From Carposina sasakii (taxonomy: Eukaryota; Arthropoda; Insecta; Lepidoptera; Carposinidae), in NCBI GenBank assembly GCA_014607495.2, contig CP053154.1, positions 5,332,001-5,396,000 of the forward strand: a stretch of DNA of 64,000 bases, in the 5' to 3' direction. Below are positions 39,101 through 50,133 of the stretch, piece after piece. A program made the translations under genes and the position numbers. The first letter of the stretch is position 1. Each line of letters opens with the position of its first letter. The notes beneath the pieces are model-generated. The model searched no databases and was not told where the DNA came from. It worked only from the letters and a program-made list of their open reading frames with translations.

Positions 39101-42100
39101 ACATGAAGGTAAAAGCCTTGGGTTTAAATCCTGGTGCCAAAAATGCTGGCAGCATTGTCTCTTTGGATGGACGTATGCTTATAAATTTACAAGAGGACGT
39201 CCTCGTGTTCATCCGTGTAAATTTTATAATTTCCGTTTTTCCCACGTTTTGCCACGCGTATGGCAATTTTGGGAAATATACAGAATGTTTTTTGGTCGTC
39301 AACGTTCCCGAAAACTACAGAATATCCTCATCATGAGGATAATTTTTCTCCATTGAAGCATACCTGGGAAGTGTCTGGTTCCCAAGATATTAGGGTCCAA
39401 AGTTGAGTAAATAGACTGCGTTTTTCTGCATAAATGCACATAGATGCGCGTAGCAAGGTTTTTTCACGAGAAATAATTAATATCTGTCTATGAAAAAATT
39501 TGCATTAATACTGGACAATATAAATTTCGCTTGATCAAGTAACAAAAAAAATTAGGTACATCGTTTCCCAGCAATTTTTTGGCATAAACTTACTTTATTT
39601 GATGTATAGAGTACGTACTCTTCGTTAAGGGTGGCAACGAAAAAACATCCTGTATACCTACTTCCTTAATACCGGATGCCTATGTCATACAAAGAACATA
39701 CGCAAATAAAACACATGTTTAGTGCTTCACGGACAAAGCATTTTATATGTTCTTATAGATATTGGTCCAGCACATAGGTACCTACCCACCTGATTATAAA
39801 CCCACTTCCTGGCAACGAAACATGTTATTTCACTGATTTTACATTTATTAATCATTTCGTCATTACCTAACACACCTACGTAATAACGATGATCGTATGA
39901 GAGTCCCCTTATTCAAATTACTTCGCTCGCATTATTGCAGAAAATGACGGAATTAGCGTCAATAACTGCAACTTGTGGCTTACATGATTGAAACCTAATT
40001 TCATTGGGTAACTTGGAGTAGGTACAAAAAGGAGGTGCTATAACAGTACAGTGTCGGGAATATTTTTTTTTCTGCAATCCACGCAGACGAAGTCCACTAG
40101 TGTAAAATAAGGCGGGAGACGGCGCGGCGCGGCAAGAGGCAAATGTGAGGCAGTGAGGGTTAGTTTCACCTGCTTTTTGTAAGTGTACCTACTAATAGTA
40201 TCCGACAAAAGTTCGACCTCATAGAAAAAACATCTTCGGGAAATCATTCGGCTTCAGCCAGTTTCGGCTAAAACGAAATAGCTCCAAGCAAATATCAAAA
40301 TTTTACTGTATCTTATGAATGAATTAACAAAACCTGTTATCTCTAATATCATTGCTTTATCAAGTATAGAGTCGACATTAAGTTTTATATTATTAATTTG
40401 TTTATGGCCAAACTTGATTACCAAAACTTGAACAATATTTTAGTACCTTAGTTTCGGCTTCTGTTATAGATTCGGCAAGAAATTGATCGTCATGTGTTGG
40501 ACACTATGCCTACATTATAGCAGCTCCCTTTATACCTGCTTCATGGATATAAGTGGTCGCGTGGTATACTAGAATTAGTATTATGCTGGTAGTACTAGAG
40601 TATAATATGCCTAATGTATACATTAATTACCATAGTTATTTCAGACACGAGATAAAGTGATTAAAACAATATCCTTTATTTGATAATCTCACGCCTACTC
40701 GTATCATTTAACTAATTAAAACTCGAATACAATTCAAGTTCATACAGACGTTGTTATGTTAATAACGAACATACAAAATGTCATCTCAAAATTTTTTTTT
40801 GTGTAAGCACTATATACTCGTAGTTGTAATAATAATAAAGTGAAACTACATACATAAGTATTTTACTATAAATATAAAAGATCCTCCTATCTTATTGAAT
40901 ACATGTTTTGCTGCTACATATTCAAAAGGCGTTCTGTAACTTTGCCATAGTATCCTCTAGTTCGTATGTAGGTACATGCATACATAAAATCTCATCTCTA
41001 TCCCGAAAGTGTAAGCAGAGAACACAGACCTTTTATACGGTCCTAATATACCTATATATATTTATCTACTCTCATAATATTCTTCATGTAATTCTCGTCA
41101 GTTTGGTGCCAATTCTTGTGGTAGTGGGATTGGCATCTCAATACTGTTTGTAAAGTACATTATATGAATATATATTTATATTTTCCATTAGAATTAAGAA
41201 ATCTAATATTTATACTCTCCTTTTTATTTTATATCATTATTACATGAAATTAAAATCCATAACTGACAGTATGTCATGAATTCATGATGAAAGACTGCTG
41301 AGGGGTAAGCACGAACCTCTCGATAGTCCGTAACGCTAGCGTCAAACTATCAAATCACATAGATTTTGCTAGCGAGTCGCTGCGTAAAAAGGTTCGTGCT
41401 TACCCCACTGAACTTACCTTGCCCCGTACCTTTCTACGTGCTGTAGATTTTTGTATTTAAAATAAAGAAATAATATCTTCCACTGCTGCTGCTTTTGAGT
41501 ACATATAAGCCAGTAATAATGTCCACCTGTCAGCAGTGGGAGACTATCTGAATGCATAATCATAGCAACTAGTAACAGCCGCAATTATCCGTTTTCCAGG
41601 TATCCCTGCAACACTGAATTACATCGCCCTGGACGCTCCCCATGATCCATCTCCAGCTCTGACTCCTTATCCCAGCTTAGAAGGCAACGAGGTTGGCAAA
41701 TGTGAGACTGGACTCAACACCGTTTACAGAATTAAGGCTGATAGCTGCGATAGGCTTTGGGTTTTGGATGCAGGGACTTTTGGTTACGGTAAGTCCTGCT
41801 TCCAATGAAATTCTGAAAGTGAGAAGAATTATAATGTTATTGCATTTGAACAGAATAACTCCAACTATTTCATTACATGAAGGAAATTCTAACTAATTTC
41901 CGGCATTATATTAGTATTAATATTTTTTCAGATCCTAATGTAACCAACGTGTGTCCCTACACTTTGAATGTGTATGATTTGAAAACTGACAAACGAATCA
42001 GACGCTATGTCTTCCGCCCTGAAGATATTAGGCCAACGACATTCATCGCCAACATCGCTTTGGATATTGGAAAAACATGTGACGACACCTTCGCTTACTT

Positions 42101-43025
42101 CTCCGATGAACTTGGATACGGTCTTATTGCGTACTCCTGGCAGGAGAATACATCTTGGAGGTTCAGCCACAGTTTCTTTTTCCCTGATCCTCTTCAAGGT
42201 GACTTCAATATTGCCGGCCTAAACTTCCAATGGGGAGCCGAAGGAATCTTCGGTATCACTGCCTCTCCGACTAGCGCTGATGGATACAGATCCCTTTATT
42301 TTGCTCCACTTGCTAGCAATATGGAATTTTCAGTATCGACCAAGATTTTGCGAGATAAGACAAAGGTGACTGGGTCGTACAGAGACTTTAAAATAGTTGG
42401 AGAGCGTGGAGCTAACTCTCACACCACTGCTAAAGTAATGGACGACAGAGGAGTGCAATTATACAGTTTGATCGATCAGAATGCTATAGGGTGTTGGAGC
42501 TCCTCACTGCCACTGAAACCGCAAAATACCGCTATCGTTGACAAAGATGATGTTGGCCTCATCTTCCCTAGCGATGTTAAAATAGATGACAATAGAAACG
42601 TGTGGGTAATCTCAGATAGAATGCCAGTATTTTTGGAAGCAGAACTCGACTACAATGATATAAACTTCAGAATATACACTGCACCATTAGACACACTTAT
42701 TCAAGGTACAGTATGCGAAGTACCGCCAGCAGCTTTGACAATTCGTCCATACCCTGAAATCTCTTCGCCAGGTTTCCCTCTATATTCTCATAATTCTCGC
42801 GAACCTAAACTACTAGGGCCGACTCCGCAAAGTTATATCCCTGGTTATACATCACTGCCTCCATTACCTTACACCCCAAAAATAGTGTCGAACACAATCC
42901 CTGAAATGTTTGGATACTTTAATTTCCCAAAACAGGAAGCAATTCGCTACGATACGAGACGTTATAGACCAGAACCGACACAAGGACTCTGGTGGCCCAA
43001 AGACGATTACAAAGTTATAGAATAA
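30109..43025 (+). CDS. Yellow-family (MRJP/Yellow) secreted protein
   Basis: Exons 30109-30331, 41600-41788 and 41932-43025 join in phase to 501 residues. Seen: a signal peptide (about 1-18, hydrophobic LIVLCSILAFASAA); then KLQEVYSW and NKLFVTVPRWRPG ahead of IPATLNYI; DRLWVLDAGTFGYD; CDDTFAYFSDELGYGLIAYSW; FFPDPLQGDFNIAGLNFQWG; NSHTTAKVMDDRG; DQNAIGCW; VWVISDRMPVFL; and a proline- and tyrosine-rich tail from about 390. These are conserved blocks of the Yellow proteins, which act outside cells in cuticle pigmentation and related processes. The sequence looks nearest to Yellow itself or Yellow-b; I cannot decide without a tree. Intron 1 is 11,268 bp and full of mobile elements; intron 2 is 143 bp. 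The ATG used begins the signal peptide; an in-frame ATG at 30070 precedes the likely acceptor at 30099. Confidence 0.92.
30861..31421 (+). repeat. TACCCGACTGC repeat interrupted by a MITE
   Basis: 30861-30933 and 31323-31421 together match the uninterrupted unit at 34357-34541: TACCCGACTGC at the left, the TATGTATATTTCTTT block, AGCCTAAACG after the break, and the inverted TAGTCTGG end. The interrupting sequence is the MITE at 30934-31322. The whole lies in intron 1 of the yellow-family gene. Confidence 0.7.
30934..31322 (+). mobile_element. MITE, TTTGTGGCCACC family
   Basis: The element runs from TACAGGGTG followed by TTTGTGGCCACCTTTAACG to ACCAAAAATCATCCTGTA. It is nearly identical to 20076-20464 over 389 bp. 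It sits inside another repeat, and comparison with 34357-34541 suggests insertion at TA. Confidence 0.8.
31425..32665. other. intron 1 sequence of the yellow-family gene
   Basis: AT-rich and without a recognised repeat or gene. Long intron stretches like this can hold enhancers, but nothing in the sequence singles one out. Confidence 0.4.
32671..32793 (-). repeat. lepidopteran dispersed repeat (CATCATCAGCCTATT family)
   Basis: On the minus strand it reads CATCATCAGCCTATTGCAG, GGACGTAGGCCTCCCCCAGG and then GCCACAAGACTTCCATGGGG, as at 3315-3430. It ends in ATGATGATGATGATG on the + strand. Confidence 0.7.
33984..37835 (+). pseudogene. transposase-like gene, frameshifted (DUF7869-like)
   Basis: Exon 1 (33984-34040, MSRAKIILNLLNKEDVAVQ) ends at a GTAAGT donor. 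Exon 2 starts at 35088 after TTTCAG and runs open to 35804 as an acidic, Ser/Pro-rich region. Downstream, different frames carry CDTKCRFLCLNNFSEDDR (36050-36265), then VCKQFFLKTLCIS (36297-36425), then the longest block 36388-37428 with HINSFPRLESHY, YLVLTADMQSTLHIP, ICIYSDTCAGQNRN and EHTHMEVDSMHSAIE. A further frame ends PQELHSWYESLPT, and stops at 37833-37835. Repeated frameshifts mean no full product can be made. The spaced acidic residues (ADMQ, YSDTC and the HTHMEVDS block) suggest an RNase H/DDE-type catalytic core. I associate the block with the insect DUF7869 family from memory only. Confidence 0.7.
34357..34541 (+). mobile_element. uninterrupted TACCCGACTGC repeat
   Basis: The left end TTTTTACCCGACTGC faces the right end GCAGTCGGGTTTTTT, an inverted pair of about 13 bp around 155 bp of unique sequence. 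It sits inside the transposase intron of the 5.1-kb element, so it either inserted there or was carried along. It is the uninterrupted reference for 30861-31421. Confidence 0.7.
38395..38720 (+). repeat. two dispersed repeat pieces
   Basis: 38395-38480 contains TTTATCCCTTACGGGGTAGG, a type common in moths (from memory). 38633-38700 opens CTAGTGGACGCCCGCGACTC and is a relative of 3108-3200. Both follow the right end of the DNA transposon. Confidence 0.45.
39014..39042 (+). repeat. (ATTT)n microsatellite
   Basis: Seven tandem TTTA/ATTT units end just before CAGCTCTGTGG. It lies within intron 1 of the yellow-family gene. Confidence 0.8.
39277..39657 (-). mobile_element. MITE, TTTGTGGCCACC family
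   Basis: It is the reverse complement of 30934-31322 with more substitutions: TTTTTGGTCGTCAACGTTCC at the left, GGTGGCAACGAAAAAACATC near the right, and TATA-flanked CAGA/CCTG ends. This is the oldest-looking copy of the family here. Confidence 0.72.
39660..41300. other. intron 1 sequence of the yellow-family gene
   Basis: AT-rich. A GC-richer patch at 40065-40150 includes an inverted relative of the CTAGTGGAC repeat. No coding feature is supported. Confidence 0.4.
41302..41406. mobile_element. 105-bp hairpin element
   Basis: GGGGTAAGCACGAACCT at 41302-41318 is the exact reverse complement of 41390-41406. It lies about 190 bp before exon 2 of the yellow-family gene. It has the same total length and the same 17-bp arms as 25030-25134, but a different sequence. 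Confidence 0.6.
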
Positions 43026-44260
43026 CATGCTTTAAGGCTACGAACATGTAAAAAATCTAATTTTAGTCGAGTTAATTTTAATTAGGTTACGACCAAAAAT
43101 ATTAGTAGAACATTTTTTAGTTAATAGTAACTTTAGTAATGTTCGAACATAGTTTATTTAATTTTAAGTGGTACATATGCTATATATTATGTATATAGCT
43201 ATATGCATCTACCTATACGAACTATTTGATATAAGCTTTCCCATAAAAAATACTGAGTAAGATACTTTTTAAGTTCTAGGTTTAATGTGATCTGTGTCCT
43301 TTAATAAGCATTTTATTTATGGCTATTTATAAAATCGATATTTAGTCAAATATATATTTTAATTGAAAATTCTACTTTTATTTTACACATATTTTCCATT
43401 AGCTTTAGCTTATTATCAGAACTTATCTCATTGAAATGTAAATATGACAGTAAACTATAGGTATAAGTAGTCTTATCAACTAACATTTGGAATTTTTTTG
43501 TGAAATAAATATCAAAATCTAGCGTGATTAGCGTATAAGAAAAAATTATAACTACACCAGATGCATTACCTCATACAAACCACAAAAGAGTTAACTCACC
43601 CTGTCGACCACTGACTGGACCTCTGACTCATAATTACGTGTGCTCTGTAAAACTGGAATATCTTCGCGTGCAAGAAAATTCTAAATTGTGTCATTGTTTC
43701 GTGGTTAAATGGGAACCTCTAGGAAACTATATTTATGACGAATCCTCCATATCAACAATGAATAACGAATAAACCAGAAGACAGGTATAAGTAATACCAA
43801 AACCTAGCATAATAATTTAAACAAATTCTTACAACCATATTTTCATATTACTTACTACAAAAAACCATATTTTCATATTACTTATTCAACAAAAAAATAT
43901 ACAGAAACCTTACCTAAAGTTTTTCCGATTTGCGGTAATCAGTTATCTATCTGTTTTTCTCCACTGAAGTAGCTTTTACATCTGAGATCTGACAATCAGG
44001 TAGGTACGGATCTTATCATTTAGTCTGCCTCATAAAAGACGTTATTATCGACATCATTATTAATGTAACCAGTCGAGATTTCTCATCTCGCAATACAATC
44101 AGTTTTTGTTCCATCAAAATTAGGTTGTTTCCTATTTCGTCAAAGGGAAAATTGGTTAAAATTTTATTATTACCTCAAATTGTCCTAATGACAGTGGTAT
44201 TAAAATAATGATCCGTTTTGATGAGTTCATTTTGCATGGTTGATTATTGTTTGAGATTCA
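43026..44260. other. intergenic between yellow-family gene and SLC36 gene A
   Basis: AT-rich and without a gene. AACCATATTTTCATATTACT is repeated in tandem at about 43834 and 43863. No canonical AATAAA lies close to the yellow-family stop codon. Confidence 0.45.
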
Positions 44261-44267
44261 CGACAAA

Positions 44268-47200
44268 ATGTGCGATGACAAAAATGAAACGAAACACAGT
44301 GGGATTGAGGACGACTATAATCCTTTTGAACATCGAAAAGTTGAGAAACCTAACTCGTAAGTATAAATAAATAAGGTACGGACCTTATTTATTTGTGTAG
44401 CCTTAAGAAATTAACATTATCATTACATTATAGGCGCACATTAATTAGTTTTGCCAGATTTTGAATTCGATACAATGTCGAACTCCGTATGATGTCATAA
44501 CGTCCTAAGTCTTTTACTTAACTATATATTTATCAAACCTAACCTAACTAGTGGATCCATGAGAAGCTAACTATAAACGGAACCTTACCACTTTTATAGT
44601 CATGCAAAGGAGTATGAAAATTCATAGTACCTACCTATGACTGGGAAAACAGAAATAAGTGATATTAAATTTTGACCCTCAAAATTTAACGGACCCTCAA
44701 TAGTGTCCCTCAAATTGATTGTAATGTCCAGTAACGTCAATTGATTGTTCCTAGAACTAATAAAACCGTATATTATGTAGTTACTTACGGCAGTTTTCCG
44801 AATACAAAATTGTGCAAAAAGGTTTTTAGTGCTGTACATATGTAATTATCTTAAAACATTAAACGTGCGTGAAACGAACAATGTAAATAGCTATGTGTGA
44901 ACAAAACAGAAACATTCCACAACAAGTTACATAATGATATAAACGCTGCTACAGAGATTTGTAGAGCTAAAGATTAAAGAGGATTAACTTTGGTTTCAAA
45001 CCACAATATTTTGTGTATTTGATATAAGAACACGAGTAAGATTATAATAGTCACGCCTGCAATGTCACAGAATAGTACGAATCCCGTAAATGTAAAGATT
45101 GATACTTTATGATGAATATCGATATTTGTTACCAAGTCATGAATGTTTCTATAACTAATGTATTTATATATCGTTAGTACCCACGACACAAGACGTTAGA
45201 CTAGGCTGATGCGTTGTAAAGTGTGTGATTATTTATTGTTTCAGAGACCTAAGGTCCACAGCGAATTTAATAAAGTCTTCGCTAGGCTCCGGTCTTTTAG
45301 CTGGACCGTTAGCCTTTGCCAATGCAGGATGGGGAGTGGGATTAGTTTTAACTATTATCGTGGGTGTCATATGCGGACACTGCATACACATGCTGGTAAG
45401 TAATGTCTGTTTCAGTAGGTCCCACAGATTTTTACATAAATGAAACAAAGTTAGAAGTAGAAAGACATTAGCGCCTATACAATAATATTCCGGTTGGTTG
45501 TCAAGTAAACACCGTTAACACAGTCGTCTGAAAATTTAATCTAAAATACGTAAGAAAACGATTTCTACCACTTATACTTACGTCCGTGACTTTCATCCTA
45601 AGTTAGTCTGGTGTTATCACGTAAAATCTGTGCATAAATTCAATAAAACAAGTGTAAAAAGTGTTACAAATTGTGCAAATTGACCTGTATACAAGTATAA
45701 CTATAGACAGTGCAATAGACAACATTCCAACTTCATTCTGGTTCTCGGCGATAGCAGGCAAGATCTACCCACCTACAAAAATAAAAACGCTGTTCAGATA
45801 AATAAAGTAGCTTCACCCAGTGTTGCCAGATACTAGAAAAACTACCATTTAGTAGTTTTTATCCCAGATATGGACAGGTCTCAATCTGAATCGGAACTTA
45901 TTCACTCTGAAACTACTCCGCCGCGTTTTGTTTACCAGAGTAGTAAAAGAAAGAGGAACGATGATTCCTCTATAAATTTCGGTGACTTTAAGATTGAAAT
46001 GAAGGAGTTTATAACCTCTTTGATGGCTTCTCAAAGAAGTGAGCTACTGGACATTTCTATTAACATTAAGCATATTAGGGAGACAAACAGTAACATTGAA
46101 ACCACCGTAGATCTTTTGAAGAAACAAAATGAGGATCTAAAAAAGGAAATAGAACAATTGCAGATGCAAACAAAGAGCGACAAAAATTATATTATTTTGC
46201 TTGAAGAAAAAATTGAAGATCTCCAGCGGACAGTTCGTAAAACTAGTATAGAGATAAAAAACGTACCGAGGAAACAAATAAACTAAGGAGGATTTAATGA
46301 GAATGGTACTTAGTTTGTCAACAAATATCAACTGCAAAATGGAGACTCTGATATTAAGGATATTTTTCGTATACATCAAAGAAACAAGCGGCAAGTACAA
46401 CAAATACTACTATTATTGTGGAAACAGGTTCAACAATATTAAAGAATGAGATAGTAAGAAAGTGCAAACATTTTAATATCAAAAATAGAGAGAAACTGCG
46501 AGCTAAACATTTGGGATTTACTATAAACGAGGATACTCCTATTTTTGTATCTGAACTGCTAACTGCAAAAGGATCACGCCTGTACTTTCTAGCTAGGGAT
46601 TTAGCAAAATCTAAAAGTTACAAATTTGCTGGATGCGGCGTGGCAAGATTTACGTTCGTAAAGACGAGAACTCTCCGGTGATAAACATAGTAAATGACAC
46701 TCAAGTTCATCATCTCCTCCAAAACAAATGACTAGATGGCATACACGAAGGAATGAATACCACTCTTAGTTGCCTGTACACATATCGACCTAGATTGTTG
46801 TCTTTTATGTTTTATTCTAATTTAGAAATAATTGTTTTTCAAGTCTATATATGTATGATGCTTTATATATGGATGTTACTCCCAGTCAAGTACTTAACAC
46901 ATACACTCACACGCACCTACACACTTTCCGATCCATCCCACACACACACATCTCTGTAAGCTCAAATTTAATAACAAACAAATACCTAATAGATAGTAAT
47001 GGATAGTAACCTTAAATCTTTACAGGAATTAGATCTTGTGGAAATAGCCGATACAGTTACATGTAGAATTGAGGATCTCTCGAAACATACTCAAATTACA
47101 AATCGCTGTTTCACTGTCTTGACTCAGAACATAAGAAGTGTTTATTTAAACTTTGATGACCTGCAGGTTACTATGTCGCAGCTTGACTTTGATGCGGATA

Positions 47201-50060
47201 TTCTGATTTTGACCGAATGTAGACTAGACTTTAATAAGCCTATACCAGTATTACAAAACTACATGTCTTACTACACATTGAACAAACTAAACCAAAACGA
47301 TGGCGTTGTAGCATATGTTAGATATAATCACGAAGCCCAGGTTAGCGAGGTTAGTTTAACCCATGCTTCTGCACTTCAGATTGTCACTCCTGCATGCACT
47401 GTCTTAGGTATTTACCGCTCTCCATCTAAAATACATGCCGATGACTTTATAGACTCACTAAACTTGCACCTAGAGAGTGTGGAGTCACATAAGAATGTTG
47501 TTATAATAGGTGATATAAATATAAATCTAATCGTAAGACCCACAGAAAAAGCACATGAACGAAATAACAGGTTAAATTATCTAAATGTTATTGGTCAGCA
47601 TGGCTTCATGCCTGGCCACAGCTTACCCACAAGAAATGATAGATGTCTGGATCACATTATTTTGAAATTAGACTCAAAAAACGCTATGCCTTTCATTGCT
47701 ATCCTGAATACTACCATAACCGATCACTCTATGGTAGTACTTAATTTATTATGTAGGTCTAAAGTTCTAAATTGCCCAAAATCAAAAAGTGTATTGAATA
47801 TTGATAATGCTCTAAAGTGTGTGGCGACGATGGACATATCATGTTTTGAAACATACAGTGATCCTAATGTATTTGCTGATCATTTAATAGAAATGATCAG
47901 AAAAGTCATCCTTTCTAATACAAAAATCAGACTTGTCTCCAGTAGTAAACGACGACTAAAACCTTGGATAACTAGTGGTGCTATCAAATGTATTAGACTT
48001 AGAAATAGTATGCAGTTAAAGTTAAAAAGTCAACAACACAACGAAATATTGATAATAACCTATAAACGTTTTCGTAACTATTGTAATAACCTAATTAAAA
48101 AACTTAAAAGAGAATATAACAGGAGACAAATAACAAATTCCATGAAAAACCCGAAAAGGCTGTGGGCTTCAGTAAATGAAGTTGCTCAGTTCAAAGCCCC
48201 TAAAAACACCAATAGTAATCTACTTAACTTAACACCGGATGCTGTCGAGTCGGTAAATCGTGTTAATGGCTACTTTGTTAGTATTGGTAAGACTCTAGCA
48301 GAAGACATTATTGCGAGGTCTGGCTCACAGTCGAACTCGGCAAGCGTATCAACACCTAATCTGTCTTCATTTGTCCTACTAGATACCGATTATCAGGAAG
48401 TTGATCGCTTAATCACGAGTCTTGACTCAGAGAGTGCATCTGGATGGGATGATATATCTATTAAGTTTTTAAAGCAGTCAAAAAATATTCTGATTCCCTT
48501 AATTAGTCAATTGGCAAATTTATGTTTTAAAACGGGAATCTTTCCGAAGCTTTGAAGCGTTCTATTATAACCCCAGTGCATAAGGGTGGTGACAAGAGTG
48601 ATATAAATAATTTTAGACCTATATCAGTATTGCCCAGTATCTCTAAGGTATTGGAAAAACTTATAAATACTAGATTAATAAGTTACCTAGATAAATATCA
48701 AATACTCTCTAAATCACAATATGGCTTCAGAAAAGGGAAATCAACAACTGATGCTATAACGGACTTAACTTCTCTTATTTCGGAAAAGGTTGACAATAAG
48801 TACAGATGCCTCACTGTGTTTTCTTGATCTCAAAAAAGCCTTTGACACCGTTTCCGTTCTTTTGCTGGTGCGTAGACTTGAGACCATAGGGATAAGAGGC
48901 ACTGCTCTCTCGCTTTTTCGAAAGTTATCTTCACGAAAGAGAACAGCAGGTTAAAATAGGCAATGTTGTAAGTAAGAGGAGAGGTATCACACTTGGTGTA
49001 CCCCAGGGAAGTGTACTTGGCCCTACTCTCTTCCTGATCTACATAAATGAGCTGTGTAACCTACAAATCAATGGTGGACAGGTCTTTTTTTATGCTGACG
49101 ATACTGCTATAACCTTTTTCGGACACTCTTGGGAGGAAGTAAAACGCATAACCGAGAAGGGCCTCAGAAAAGTAGGTGTCTGGCTTAACTCGAGTCTTCT
49201 TTCTCTGAACGCAGCTAAAACAAACTTTTATCTGCTTCACTCCAAACATAAAATCGCAGCCATCTACTTCCTTTCGGATAAAGTTACATGAGTGTCATGA
49301 GCCTTTCAACAATCTTTGCAACTGCCCAGTATTCAAAAAAACTGCGTGCGTTAGGTATCTTGGGGCTATGTTGGATCAGAATCTTACATGGTACACTCTC
49401 ATATAGAATTGTTATAATAGAGTGAGGAAACTGGTATGGATGTTTTAAAAATTGTGCGCCACGTGATGCGGGGAGAGTTACTCAAGAGATATATTGCTCT
49501 GGCTCAGTCCCGTGATAACCTATTGTTATACCCGTGTGGGTGGTGCTTCTAAAACCAAGTTTCTGAATCTAGAAAGAGCTCAGCGCTCGCTTTTAAAAGT
49601 AATGTACTTTAAACCAATTTTGTATCCTACTACTTGTACAAGTTAATTACTCTTAGTCTGTAAACTAACTAGAACTATACTACTTAAGTATTATATTACA
49701 TCAAACAACAGACATTGTCCTTTAAATTAACGAAGTCCAAAAAAAAGAAGAAGAGATTCCGTGGCATTTTCGAAGCCTGTGCGCACCGCCTTTTCTAAAC
49801 GGCAATACACTACTCAATCTGTATTTGTCTATAATGTGGCAAACAAGAGGTTGAATATATACCCCTTGAAATTGCACGAATGTAAAAATGTGGTTTCCAC
49901 CTGGCTACAAACCCTGAACTACGAGGAGGTGGAAACTGTTATGAATAGAGCGGTATAGAGATGCTTACTTGATGCACACATTTACATTTAGTTCATGCTT
50001 ACTCAGTCACACAAACACACATTTATACTAGCCACACATTGCACACACACACATTCACAT

Positions 50061-50133
<73 letters not shown>

